A stretch of 64,000 nt of DNA, from NCBI RefSeq assembly GCF_036323735.1, contig NC_086027.1, positions 86,736,662 through 86,800,661 of the forward strand. Direction: 5' to 3'. A program made the position numbers and the translations under genes. Positions 13,236 to 23,867 of the stretch are shown in pieces. The notes beneath the pieces were generated by a model. That model saw only the letters and a program-made list of their open reading frames with translations, had not been told where the DNA came from and searched no databases. Numbering within the stretch: position 1 is the first letter of the stretch; each line of letters starts with the position of its first letter. This DNA comes from Rattus norvegicus (Eukaryota > Chordata > Mammalia > Rodentia > Muridae).

Positions 13236-13505
13236 AATGTATGTTTTAGGGGTGCACTGTTTAAATACAAAAATGAAATAAAGCCTCAAGATTTCCTACT
13301 GCTTCATCATACAGAATGTCTGCCCTTAAAGAAGGGGAGAAGGATGAAAATCTTGAGAAGATTCCTTTGGGTTGGGGAGGGGAAAAAAAAAAAAACAACA
13401 ACAACAAAATTCTAATGCCTTGAGAGCCAAAGGACCATCCTTCACTCACTGTGAACGGCTTTGCCTTAGGAATGAGAGTAGAAAATCAGAGGAATCCAAC
13501 TGACG

Positions 13506-13553
13506 ACTCGTGCTACAGACATGTAGCTAACTCGTGCTACAGAAATGTAGCCT
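13506..13553. repeat. Imperfect 24-bp tandem duplication
   Basis: 'actcgtgctacaga' followed by c/a then 'atgtagc' occurs twice at a 24-bp period, with 'ctcg' starting at 13507 and 13531. Confidence 0.9.
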
Positions 13554-14117
13554 GAGATGAATGAGGTGGTCTGTTGGATTTGAAAGGCAGGCACGATGTT
13601 TAAAGTATACACTTAGAAAAAAGAGAATTCCATATAAATGAAGCCAGGGGAAATGCCAGAGATAAGACAGGTCATCAGCCAGCGGCTCAGCTACTGCAAA
13701 GCGCCTGCGAGCGAGCAGACAGTCAGGTCCCATCACAGGTTTTGGCACACCCTATGTGGTTCTCACTTGAACAAAGTTGTATCCTGCCCCTGCCCTCCTG
13801 TTAGAGCTGACTGACATCCCGAGCCGATCTCTCCAGGAGGTTCGTGAATCCTAGAAAGCAACCTTACCCAAAGCTAAGACGGCTCGGTCAAGCAGCACGT
13901 GAGGAGAGCAGGTACCTGGCAAAGATCCACACACGATGGAGCCGGGCAGCCAAACAAACCGACTTTAGGTCTGGGGACCCTGCAAACCTGAAGAGGCCAT
14001 CATGGAAGGTCTGGCTTGGAAGAAAGACATTTCCGGGGAAGAAGCCAGCTGCTAAAGCAACCCTGAAAAGGAATTGTTCAAAGTAGCCCAAGCCCCCATT
14101 AGCCAGAGGCAAGAAGG

Positions 14118-14139
14118 AGGAGGGGGGGCGGGGGGGGGG
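14118..14139. repeat. Poly-G tract, G-quadruplex-capable
   Basis: G7 (14122-14128), a single C, then G10 (14130-14139), preceded by GGA units. Enough consecutive G for an intramolecular quadruplex on the plus strand. Confidence 0.9.
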
Positions 14140-16216
14140 CAGATCAGATGAATAACAGTTTCTGAGCAGTACTGGGGCCACAGTTAAGATCCGGAAGTCC
14201 TGATTTGTAGTGCATCCATTTATATATAAAAATTAGACCGTGTACATGAGTACTGGCTGTCTAGCCAAGAGCTAATGCACATATGCAATATTTTGTCTCC
14301 AGTAATGGTACTTAAATTTTTTTTAGTAAACTCCAACAGTCAAACACGATTTTAAATTGACCTCCCTCCTGGTGCTGGTGCATTTAGCAAATGCCTTTTC
14401 CTCGCTCAGCATTTCTTGTTAGGTCCTAAAACCCAAACAGAATTGATTTGTTTTCCTCGGCCAGTCTAGAATCACTCCATTCATGAAGCCGTGTTTTTGG
14501 AAGAAAGGAAAGGGGCAACGAACTGGCTTTGATTTGGGGGCAAGAAAAATAACCTTTTCGATATAGATCTGGAATGTGGTGGGCATAAAGTAACTCACGT
14601 TGTCTTTATGAGTGGCCCACAAAGAAACACTGGAAATAGGTTGGCTCCAAGCCCGAGGAAGCACCTTCATTTGTCCTTAAGTCTGTGATGGCTGTCAAAC
14701 TCCTACCTGCCTCTGAGCCCCTGCCCTCCTGTTGGAGCTGGCTGACGTCCTACTGAAGAGCAGCAAACACAGAAAGGAGGGTAAACAGATGGTGATTTGA
14801 AAAACATTTTTCCCTAGAGGGGATTTAAAAAAAAATCGTATTCTCAAATAACCAAATAGGAAGCTCCTGAACTATTATACGTAAAGCAAATTGGTGGGAG
14901 ACAGAGAGCATTATTTGGGAGAGGGGGACATTTTTAAGATGTTTTCATCTCCACATCTCTCTTTGTAGAAAGCGTAACAAGCATTTCCCAGTGAACCTTC
15001 ACTGAAGACCCCAAATGGCAGGCATCCCTTTGTGCTAATGGTCCATTAGGGAAGGACCATTGGTTTCTAATACCAAGATGCTTGTCTTCAGGCCACTGAT
15101 AGAAAGCCCCGAGGCTCCGGCTGAAGAAGTCAGAGCAATCAACGGTAAGCCTCCTCCGAGAACACGTTCAACTTGTCGCTCCACACTCAGTCTTCACAAT
15201 GCCAGCCACAGAAGCTCCTCTTCCTGGGCTCTGGATCTGACCCTTCAATGCTCTTATTTAACAAATCCCCTTGGCCTTCAGCAGGAGGAGATATTATTCT
15301 GGTATTTGTGGGAGGCCATGAAACCACACAAGCATTAAATCACAGTGCCTGACGGTGGCAGTGAAAGAGAGAATCCAGACCTCAGATCAGATTGGAGCCA
15401 GAATTCAAAGCAGAAAGCAAAGCCCCTTCTCCTTGCCATCCCCAACCCTCCTTTTAAATCCAACTCCAGGCACTGCCTTTCCTTCCTCTGCAAAAAGGCT
15501 CCAATTTCTAAACAGTGGTTATGACTATTATGTCTTTTTTATCGATGCTGTTATGATACAAGAAGCTCCGGGAGCTAGGCACTCTTGCATGCCTTAGCGC
15601 TGATGTCCTGTTGAATTTTCACTTGCCCAGTGAACATGTGGATGTGTGCAGCAGCTAATGCATTTCAAATGTAATAAAATCCTCCATCCACACAAAACCT
15701 ACAATGGGGTCGCCATTAACTTCCTACCTTTCACTCTAGTGAGCTGGTGTTTAGAACAAGAAAATGCTTTTGGCTTTTGGCCACCAAAAGCTAAGAGGCA
15801 TACCTTAGAGAGCGACAAACGAGAGGCTCTGGAATCAGTCTCTGAACCCACTCTGAGCTACGGACATACCCTAACTTCCTTCTTAGCTTTTTCTGCCACG
15901 GTACTAAGGAAACAGCCAAATAAAGACTTTTTCCTCGGTCCACAAAATAGGAAGAAGAGTGTTAGCATGCTCGACTGACCAAGGAACAACTTCGGGTTGC
16001 ATTCTGAATGAAAGCCTTTTAATTATATAAACATAACATCAGAAATGGACGGACCACATACAATGAAAATAGTGGGAGTCATTCATACCTGTGAAGGTGT
16101 ATTTAGCCCATAGCTGTCTTCTCTAGGCTCCCCTCTCAGTTCCACTCATACTCTAATAATCACAATGGTCAATGTCTGAAAATGGTTCAGGACCAAGGAA
16201 TGTAAAGATTATCGTT

Positions 16217-16400
16217 CCTGAGACTGGGGTGCTGCTCAATTGTGCGAGCATTTGCATATTGTACTTGAGGCTCTGGATTTGATCCTGAGCACTGCATGAA
16301 ACTAGGCACACTTGCGATTCCAGCACTTGGGTTATATTGAGCAATGGACCAGTATTTCAAAGCCATCCTCAGCTACATAGCCAGAGCCTTGGGGTTTAAT
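16217..16400 (+). mobile_element. ID/B1-hybrid SINE (B4-like), diverged
   Basis: tRNA-like head 'gactggggtgctgctcaatt' with 'gatttgatcctgagcac' (B-box region), followed by a B1-like body ('aggcacacttgcgattccagcacttggg', 'ttcaaagccatcctcagcta'). This is the two-part arrangement of the ID_B1/B4 group. Old and diverged. Confidence 0.55.
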
Positions 16401-16527
16401 ATAAGTGGCCTGAAGACGAATACCTTGGTACGAAGAACTAATGCAATAAGGCTTGATAAACAAAGCATCTTTAAACACACAGGAACGTGGATCTCATTCT
16501 GTTTTGTTTTGTTTTGTTTTGTATTTG

Positions 16528-16625
16528 ATAGGATTTTTCTGCGCTGTCCATGCTAGACTGGAGCTCATTACCCTCGTACAGCAGGAGTCTTGATAGAACT
16601 CTACCTCACTTAACCCAGCTTCCCA
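16528..16625 (-). mobile_element. Diverged B1/PB1-like fragment
   Basis: 'gataggatttttctgcgctg', 'tagactggagctca' and 'cttaacccagctt' resemble the reverse complement of B1, with many changes. A (TTTTG)4 run lies just before (about 16501-16522). Confidence 0.35.
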
Positions 16626-16685
16626 TCTCTTACCTAATAAAATATAATGCCCTGTTTTATCATGTAAATGTTTCAATGTAAGTAT

Positions 16686-16808
16686 GGCTAATAAGAGGCT
16701 CAGTGGGTAAAGAGGTTCTTGATACCAACCTGATGTTAACCAGAATTGGATACCAAGAACCAACAGGATGGAAGGGTAGAACCAACTCATGAAAGCTGTC
16801 TTCTGACC

Positions 16809-16863
<55 letters not shown>

Positions 16864-16917
16864 GCATACATCTACATGCACAGAAAGACAAAATACAAAC
16901 GAATGCAATAAAATCTC
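16686..16917 (+). mobile_element. B3-type SINE with internal (GT)n
   Basis: 'tggctaataagaggctcagtgggtaaagagg' is a B3/B2 head. 'ccaacctgatgttaacc', 'aactcatgaaagctgtcttctgacctcc' and then a (GT)n run and 'atgcaataaaatct' follow in B3 order. Confidence 0.75.
16812..16860. repeat. (GT)n microsatellite
   Basis: About 24 GT units, uninterrupted, then CGTGTGC, inside the B3 3' region. Spurious Cys/Val and Thr/His frames arise here. Confidence 0.98.
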
Positions 16918-16972
16918 CTCGAAAACTAAAATATGATATGCTACCAACATGTGCCCCATATATATACAGTCA

Positions 16973-17492
16973 CCAAGACCAGATAAGATTTATGAAACTA
17001 AGAAGTGCATCCTGACAGGAACCGGATATAAATGTCTCCTGAGAGCCAGAGTCAGAGCATATCAAATACAGAGGCGAATACTAGCAGCAAACCACTGAAC
17101 TGAGAACAGGACCCCCGTTGGAGGAAAAGGAGCTGAAGGGGTTTGTAACCCCATAAGAACAACAATGCCAACCAACCAGAGCTCCCAGGAACTAAACCAC
17201 TACTCAAAGAGTACACATGAACAGACCCATGGCTCCAGCTGCATATGTAGCAGAGGATGGCCTTGTTGGGCACCAGTGGAAGGAGAAGCCCTTCGTCCTG
17301 CCAAGGTTGGACCCCAGTGAAAGGGAATGTTGTAGGGAAGGGGGGTGGATGGGGAGGAGAACACCCTTATAGAAGAAGGGGAAGGGGAGGGGATAGGGGC
17401 TTATAGACAGGAAACTTGGAATAACATTTGAAATGTACATAAAGAAATATCCAATAAAAAGTACCTAAGATAAAAAAAAATAAAGAATAAAG
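16973..17492 (+). mobile_element. Rat L1 3'-UTR fragment with A-rich tail
   Basis: Matches the rat L1 3' UTR in order: 'gaagtgcatcctgacaggaa', 'ctcctgagagccagagtcag', 'agcaaaccactgaactgaga', a guanine-rich 'gctgaaggggtttgtaaccc' block, 'accaaccagagctcccagg', 'agtacacatga', 'ggctccagctgcatatgtag', 'caccagtggaaggagaagcc'. Then come a G-rich stretch, 'aatgtacataaagaaatatc' and an A-rich tail. The reverse-strand element at 56.76-57.82 kb carries the same UTR framework but differs in detail. About 0.5 kb, 5' truncated, no ORF2 left. Confidence 0.88.
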
Positions 17493-17494
17493 AC

Positions 17495-17720
17495 AGTGGC
17501 CAATGATGTAGGTCAGCTGGTAGAGGACTTGTCTGTGTCAGTTCCCCATCTCTCATACACTGGAGCTAGAGGCATGGCAGCATACACCTGTAACCTCAGC
17601 ACTTGTGACAGAGAAAGGACAGGATCAGAAGTTCAAGTTTGTTAGTACTACTACATAGTGAATTAAAGGATGCTCTGGGATACATGAGACTGGATTGAAA
17701 AAAAATCAATCAAACTAAAG
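17495..17720 (+). mobile_element. ID/B1-hybrid SINE (B4-like)
   Basis: Head 'gtggccaatgatgtaggtcagctggtagagg' (tRNA-like A box), then B1-like 'ggcatggcagcatacacctgtaacctcagcac', 'aggatcagaagttcaag', 'tacatgagactggattg' and a run of A. It abuts the rat L1 tail. Confidence 0.65.
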
Positions 17721-18834
17721 AAGAATATGAACAAAGGTAGAATGTGCTTTACCAGAAAGCATCCGCTTATGTCAACCTGGACATCATATAGCATGCTAGA
17801 GCCATAGCACATCCAAACAGACTTAATTTTTAAAAAATGAATAAGAATAGCAAAGAAATAGCACTCTAAGTCAAGTCCAGCTACAAGGAGCTACACTGCC
17901 TCCAAGGTCACACTGGTAGACTTGCAATAGCTGCAGTAGGACTACAGCTCTTCCATTCCCAAGTCACTATCTGGTATAGTTCTCACTGCATCCGATTATT
18001 CCTGAACTACTGCTCACACAGGTTTAGGTGTTTCTGATGGCACTGTTAATTCTTAACAAGCATCAGAAAGCCTCCACTGATAAAGAAGTTTATTGTAGCT
18101 TCAAAAGGGTTATTATTTTTTTTTAATTTGGGCAAAAGACACACACACATTATGAACAAATCTTATTTTTATCTGATTTTCTCCTATAAAACCAAACCTC
18201 CCTCATCAGCAGCAAATGCTGGGAAGTTTAGAAGCTAAATATGTTTATTCAATGACACTCACCCAAAGAGAGGGGTTGTAAGGAAATTATCATGTCTTGA
18301 AGGACATTATTCCTGAAATGTCAGTCAGTCATTACAACATTTGCTCCTCTGGTGGTATTCTCAAAATGGATTATTGTCTCTGAATTTTTAATAACAATTT
18401 GGCGGTTCAAAATACTGACAGTGATATATGACAGTGGCTGTAAAGAAGTCTTCTGGCTTTCTATATTACATAAACAGAACACAATTCTATCTCGGTAGGC
18501 AGTGTCAGAATCATTCTCAATGAAGATAATGTCGAATCTATCTGCCAAGAGAAGGTCAAAATCATATGTAGAAAATAAATCACGACAAACATAGCATTGG
18601 CTAAAGGTTAAGGATCTAAAGGACAAACACGTATTTGGAAGCACAAATCACCCCTCATACGATACTAATTTAAACATCCCTACCTCTGGAATGGTGAAGA
18701 ACCAACTCAGATAACTACCCATTTTTTCCAAAACTACTATAATGCTGAAGGGAACAATGAATGAAAAGTGTAGCTGTGAAGGATGCTGGGAACTCAGAGC
18801 TCTATCAGAGTTTTGATTATTTTGATGGTGTCTC
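17721..18834. other. No gene seen; unassigned sequence
   Basis: A 107-codon reverse-strand frame at 18321-18644 has balanced composition but no recognised domain and no convincing splice sites. It is not called. No repeat recognised. Confidence 0.5.
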
Positions 18835-18836
18835 AA

Positions 18837-18843
<7 letters not shown>

Positions 18844-18874
<31 letters not shown>

Positions 18875-18960
18875 GTTCTTTTTTTCGGAGCTGGGGATCG
18901 AACCCAGGGCCTTGCGCTTCCTAGGTAAGCGCTCTACCACTGAGCTAAATCCCCAGCCCC
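18844..18960 (-). mobile_element. Young ID SINE (rat, BC1/tRNA-Ala derived)
   Basis: On the minus strand this reads 'ggggctggggatttagctca', A box 'tagctcagtgg' (18937-18947), 'gtagagcgcttacctaggaag', B box 'ggttcgatcccc' (18893-18904) and 'agctccg'. A-rich spacer 'aaaaaaagaacc' and a pure A30 tail follow. It is flanked by a perfect 13-bp duplication AAGACTAGCTTTT (18835-18847 and 18961-18973), partly overlapping the tail. The intact promoter boxes, long uninterrupted tail and perfect TSD indicate a recent insertion. ID amplification at this level is a rat trait. It differs from the copy at 37.1 kb by one base and two T. Confidence 0.97.
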
Positions 18961-18973
18961 AAGACTAGCTTTT

Positions 18974-19066
18974 AAACCTGTTTCTTTGCACTTGTTAAAA
19001 TCTAATCAATGTGTATGTAGACTATAGAAATGACATTCTAGTTCTTATATATATATATATATGCAT

Positions 19067-19125
<59 letters not shown>

Positions 19126-21221
19126 CAGCCATATATGACTGTTGCATAACTGAATAAAACATAGTGGATATACACAGCTTAAGAGGTAGGAGATTATGTG
19201 TTTCCTATCAGTTTCAGAAGATTCTCTCCACAGATGCTTGATCCCATGTTCTTGTGATATACTGATGGCATGGTGACATGCTGGAGCATAGCAGTTTGTG
19301 CCATACAGATAGGAATCAGAGAATGAGATGAGCAGGCGGAGATTATATACTTCCAAGAATCCATGCCTAATTAGTGACTTATTTTCTCCAGCTCTGTCCT
19401 ACTTCTAAGTGTCCAGAACATCTCAAGACAATATTATCAACCAAATACCAAACATTCAAAAAACTAAATCTTTAGAGGAATTTCAAATTCAAATTGTACA
19501 GTGGCATACATACATAAAGAGGTGGTAATAGTGGACTCAGAGCATAAGGACCAGTCTTGATAACTTCCCCAAAAAGGACTCGGTCTTTCATTCTGAAGTC
19601 TTGAATACTGAAAGGAGCTGAGATCCTTTTCTGTCTGGTATCTCAATCTCTATAAAGTAGTGGTATTCCCTCCTCTGGTACTGATGGCGATGGTCTAAGA
19701 CACAGCATTCTCTTCTGGTCTCTAAGGGTACTACTCACAGATGTGGTACACATATACACAAGTAGGCAAAAACCACTCATATACATATAGTGAAAATAAA
19801 TAGCTCTTTAGAGAAAATTGCAGGTGTCAAATAGCCGTGGTTCCTCCAGGTCACCAATGGTTTGTCACCATTTCTTGTGAACTTGAAATTCAACACTCCA
19901 TGTTATTTTACAATTTGGAGTAGGCACTGAGGGCAGAGGGAAGAAATATGTATCACATCCAGGGAACCTATATAGATTTGCATAATGTTGGTCACATTGA
20001 CTAATAATTGGATATCCATAGCCAATCAAATTTTAAAACACAAACATTCTCTTCTGGCCAGTCCTACTTTCTTGTAAATGTCTCAGGCTATGACAGACAC
20101 TGTGTCTGGAAATGATAAATTATATGTGAGTCTGTCTCTGGACTATCACCATTCAGAGTCTTCTAATAATACCTGCCATGTTAGATGGGTTCTCAGACAG
20201 TAGGGAAGCAAATTGTACATTATCCTAATAGATTAAGAAAATAATATCCCATTTGGATCATTTCCTGGGCCTCTATCCAAACCATGAGATAGTTTTGCTA
20301 GTCATTAAATGTATAGGAGGAAGGTGGGCTTTTTACTCATAACTCTATTGCATTTCTAAAGGGCACTATATTCATTTCTTTATGAGTGTAATCTAATCAG
20401 GAAAATAATTGATTCATAGGAGGATTGCTCCCTTGACAAACCTGCCATTGTTTTAGACCGCAATTGCTATCCAAATCCCATTTCAGATCTATAGTTTACA
20501 CATGGACACTAGCAAACAATTATTTTCAGGAAATACTTTAAATATTTACATTTGCTTCTTTAACCATTTCCTCAGTTTGGACATTTTGCAACGTGGGTCT
20601 GATCTATAAGCATTAGAACAACTAAAAGGAACTAAGGTTTGGGGATGAGTAGACAGGCAACTTATACCTAAATGAATACTCTTCAGGTCCTGAGCCAATA
20701 TCTGATGAAATAACTACCCATTATTGTGACATTTAGTCTGTGCATCCATTAAGCAATAATGACAATACGGTAGTGACTCATGAGCATACTTTGTGGGTTA
20801 TTGTACTGCTAATTTTATGTCTATGTGACAGCCAGTCTTGTCACAAAGACAAATATATTTACTGGCTCTGAATCCAGCACTTGCCATGGAGATTTTTATA
20901 ATTAAATTCATAATCAGAAGACCCATGCCGTCATGCAGAATAATGTTTGGTTAACAATTTTGATGGTTGTTTAGATTTGTAGGTATCTTTTTCATTCATC
21001 ACAAGAGTTTGTTACATGCCATGAATCTCAACTTCTACCTACTAGCTTTTCTAAAGTTTGCCAACATCTTGGATAACCATGAAATTTTGTTGATTTAATG
21101 GGTTTATGAGTTCACTATCTCAAATAAATGATTATTAATAAAGATGTCACTGGAAAAATATTCTATATCACAGTGTCAAAAAGCTTTCTTCAGCTTAAAA
21201 TACAGTTTTAAGATTAACTCT
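18974..21221. other. No gene seen; unassigned sequence with one TA/CA repeat
   Basis: Besides the microsatellite at 19046-19121 I recognise no transposon or exon. A/T-rich, with short open frames only (up to 77 codons). Confidence 0.5.
19046..19121. repeat. Compound (TA)n(CA)n(TA)n microsatellite
   Basis: TA units, then 'tgcatacacaca' with about 12 CA units (19066-19089), then about 16 TA units. Confidence 0.97.
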
Positions 21222-21269
<48 letters not shown>

Positions 21270-21415
21270 TTGTACATGTGTCCATGTGTGACATGACATC
21301 CATGTGGAGGTTAGAGGACAACTAGTGGAGTTCTTTCTCTTGGACTTGGGATCCAATATAAATCTTTATAGACTGAACAGCAAGCAGATTTTCACAGTAT
21401 GTCACCTCAATGGCG
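21222..21415 (-). mobile_element. B3-type SINE with (GT)n
   Basis: The (GT)n run (21225-21267) is followed by 'tgtccatgtgtgacatgaca', 'catgtggaggttagaggaca' and 'ctagtggagttctttctctt'. This is the reverse complement of the B3 3' half. The tRNA-like head beyond 21360 is heavily diverged. Confidence 0.7.
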
Positions 21416-21534
21416 CTTAAATACATTTTAAGGTAAATTTTACACATAATTTAATATTTCATAACTTGAAGTGGCTCTGTCTAGGTGTCAGGAAGCAGAA
21501 TCTTTTGCTTGGCCTACGATGCAACCCATACACT

Positions 21535-21645
21535 AAACATTATTCCTATTTTACAGATGAGGAAAAGTGAGGACTTAAAGTAAAGAAAGTATGTCCAAAA
21601 CAATGGAACTAAAATGTACAGAGCACTCAGGGCTATCAGAGACCA
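21535..21645 (-). mobile_element. MIR SINE fragment
   Basis: 'ttattcctattttacagatg' and 'aggaaaa' are the reverse complement of the conserved MIR core ('cctcatctgtaaaatggg'). The following 'gtccaaaacaatggaac..gtacagagc' continues it with divergence. Confidence 0.6.
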
Positions 21646-21984
21646 AAGCTACATGGTAAGCATCACTGCGAAATATTGGTTAAGACATCAGTTAGTAAAC
21701 TGTGAGTCAAAGCACCCTCCCTTGTATGCAAAATGATGGTTACAACTTGATGGACTTACTTCTCATTTTATTTTTATTTACTATTTCTGCATCTTGTCTA
21801 CTAAACTAGCCTAGATTCTCCTTGAAATAACAGACTTCTACTTTTTCTTTGGTTTTGGTTTTTGGTTTTTGATTTTTAAAATCAACTTCAAAAGATCCAG
21901 TGTCGATAATTCAAAAATTGTTCTGGTTAGTTTGTTGGTCTCTGTTTTGTTCTGTTTTTGTTATTGTTACTGCTTCCTTTGATT

Positions 21985-22103
21985 CTGGTTTAAGATATAG
22001 TCTTATTATGCAACCCATAATAACCTCTAATTAGAGGCAATCACCTGCTTCAGCCTCCCAACTAGTAGAATTTATAGGTGTGTACTACTACACTTGGCTC
22101 AGT
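21985..22103 (-). mobile_element. Old B1/PB1-type SINE
   Basis: 'agatatagtcttattatgca', 'cctgcttcagcctcccaact' and 'ataggtgtgtactactacac' are in the order of a reverse-complement B1. Diverged. Confidence 0.55.
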
Positions 22104-22107
22104 AAAT

Positions 22108-22111
<4 letters not shown>

Positions 22112-22154
<43 letters not shown>
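22112..22154. repeat. (CA)n microsatellite
   Basis: About 21 uninterrupted CA units. Confidence 0.98.
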
Positions 22155-22157
<3 letters not shown>

Positions 22158-22290
22158 GCATGCACCAAATACACAAAAGCATGTAACAAATACTTCAAAA
22201 CATATTATAAACTAAGTGAGCAGTTTCTGTCACAATTAAGCAATTTTCTCCATGGCAAAAACTACTGCCATAAACAGTGTTAAGATTTGT

Positions 22291-22402
22291 GCCTCAGTGC
22301 ATGATGGTGGCACATGCCTTTAATACCAGGAGGCAGAGTGAATTTAATATGGCCTACAGGGTAAGTGAGTTCCAGGACAGAAAAACCCTGTCTCAAAAAA
22401 GA
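22291..22402 (+). mobile_element. B1 SINE with internal shortening
   Basis: 'gcatgatggtggcacatgcc', 'aggaggcagag', 'ggcctacagggtaagtgag', 'ttccaggacag' and 'aaccctgtctcaaaaa' are B1 blocks. The sequence around 'cagcactc' and part of the middle are missing. The A tail has become the purine microsatellite that follows. Confidence 0.85.
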
Positions 22403-22550
22403 AAGGAAGAAAGGAAGAAAGGAAGGAAGGAAGGAAGGAAGGAAGAAAGGAAGGAAGGAAGGAAGGGGAAGGGAAGGGAAGGGAAGGGAAGGGAAGGGAA
22501 GGGAAGGGAAGGGAAGGGAAGGGAAGGGAAGGTACCAAAAAAAAAAAAAA
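22396..22550 (+). repeat. Purine tract: (GGAA)n then (GGGAA)n then A14
   Basis: GAAA/GGAA units to about 22464, then some 13 nearly perfect GGGAA units to about 22532. After GGTACC comes a run of A (22537-22550). Over 130 bp of pure purine sits on one strand, between two same-strand B1 copies. Spurious Lys/Arg/Gly and Phe/Leu/Pro frames arise here. Confidence 0.97.
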
Positions 22551-22565
22551 GTAAAATGTAGCTCA

Positions 22566-22705
22566 AACTGGGTGTGGTGACATATATCATTAATCCCAGC
22601 ACTTAGGAGGCAGAGTCAGGTGAATCTCTAAGTTTGAGCCAGCCAGGTTTGCAAAGCAAGTTCCAGGACAGCCAAGGCTACATAGAGAAACCCTGTCGCA
22701 ATTTC
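22566..22705 (+). mobile_element. B1 SINE
   Basis: Near full-length: 'actgggtgtggtgacatata', 'taatcccagcacttaggagg', 'gttccaggacagccaaggct' and 'acatagagaaaccctgtcgc'. It lacks a long A tail. Confidence 0.9.
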
Positions 22706-22737
22706 TCCACACCATCCCCCCATCAAAGAAAATTTGT

Positions 22738-23233
22738 GGCTCAAGGACCATTACTGAAAGATAGGACAGAAAGACAGTAAGGGTCAGAGGACAGGGAGGA
22801 CTGGGACAAAATGGTCTTCTGGTCTTGACAGCTCTGCTGGACTCATGAACTCACAACAGTTGCATATGTCTACACAAGACATGTACAAGATGAAAACAGT
22901 CACAATTCTAGCATGGATGGAGAAAATGCTCAAAGCCTTCTTCATCCCTAGCCAAAAAGCTATGGGCAACTGATGGTTCCTAGGGGAAAGGGAATAAATT
23001 TTCTTTAGAAGTGTTGCATCTAGAAGATTGATCATGCTCCAGATGACCCTACATCCATGTGTGTAGCAGGACCAATAACTGGACTCAGTGTGCTATTTTT
23101 TTTAAGACATGAAGTTGGGAGGGTTACATGGGAGTTGATCCAGGAGAAGCTGGAAGTGGTGAATATATTTGAAATTCATTGTATCTATGCGTGAAAGTCT
23201 CAAAGAATAACTACAAGTATTATGTATTTTTAA
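22738..23233 (+). mobile_element. L1 3'-UTR (Lx-type)
   Basis: Ordered Lx UTR blocks: 'ggctcaaggaccattactga', 'gtcagaggacagggagg', 'ctcatgaactcacaacagtt', 'acaagatgaaaacagtcaca', 'attctagcatggatgg', 'aataactggactcagtgtgc' and 'gacatgaagttgggaggg'. 'gtatctatgcgtgaaagtct' and 'caaagaataa' close it. The 83-codon reverse frame is a shadow. Confidence 0.82.
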
Positions 23234-23534
23234 AGATGCATTTCTTTGGCAGAGAAACTCCAATGGCAAATGGCACTGTCCTTGATAGCTTGGATTCCCC
23301 AAGTCCTGTACCCATATCTTAACTGATTGCCATGCCCAGGAACGAAGGATATTCAGTCATCTGTACTCCTTGAAATGAAGGTATCAACCCTAAAATCCCC
23401 AGAAAAACTAATCACCATAGATAAAGAACAATCCCCCCAATGAAACAAGCAGACCATGTGGAAAAATATAAAAAAACATTATACTACTGTGTGCACTGAA
23501 CTTTCAAAGAAAGCTTCAAGACATTCATTATAAT
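23234..23534. other. No gene seen
   Basis: Short unassigned stretch between L1 3' UTR and MIR. Confidence 0.5.
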
Positions 23535-23655
23535 AAGTCATTGAGTCTGACCTGCTCCATATGCAGACAGCTTACCTGACGTCCAGAGAGGAAGTGACTT
23601 CCCCATGGCCATACAACTTGATAGGGGCACAGATACACACTACAATATGATGAAC
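23535..23655 (-). mobile_element. MIR SINE fragment
   Basis: 'ccagagaggaagtgacttcc' and 'ccatggccatacaactt' are the reverse complement of the MIR 'aagttactt..gtgaccttggg' region. Weak but ordered. Confidence 0.45.
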
Positions 23656-23867
23656 CCCTCAGGTTTTATTGGATTTGAGGCAGTGATTGTCAGGGAAGAT
23701 GAAAATGATCATAGGCTTTATAAGTCAACACTCTCAACTGCTTCATTGAATTTAGTTTCTGTAGATTGCTGCAAAAAGGGGACAGTCTAGAGGGAAATCA
23801 AATTGCTGGATGAAAAGGAAAGCCAGCATGTTCTCCAAGGACCATTCCCTTCAAAGAAAATTGAGTC

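Larger units (their letters stand above)
13236..16216. other. Repeat-poor block without a supported gene
   Basis: About 3 kb with no recognised transposon. It has an A-rich run with CAA units (13384-13409), an imperfect 24-bp tandem duplication (13506-13553) and a G-run (14118-14139). Open frames of 80-110 codons occur on both strands (13844-14086 plus, 13888-14181 minus, 15646-15978 plus). None shows a known domain, and the first two overlap antisense, so I do not call them genes. The stretch is a candidate for conserved unique DNA. Confidence 0.5.

Noticed and set aside
13844..14181. 80-codon Lys/Arg-rich plus frame overlapping a 97-codon minus frame
   Set aside because: Antisense overlap, no domain. 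Kept only as part of the repeat-poor block.
16494..17015. Cys/Val or Thr/His repeat-containing frames
   Set aside because: They read through the (GT)n run of a B3 SINE.
18321..18644. 107-codon open frame, minus strand, balanced composition
   Set aside because: No known family seen. An AG acceptor-like site upstream has a weak pyrimidine tract. Would need conservation to revive it.
18880..18960. tRNA-like sequence with A and B boxes
   Set aside because: Part of an ID SINE derived from tRNA-Ala/BC1, with A tail and TSD; not a tRNA gene.
22277..22602. Lys/Arg/Gly-rich and Phe/Leu/Pro-rich frames
   Set aside because: Translation of the GGAA/GGGAA microsatellite.
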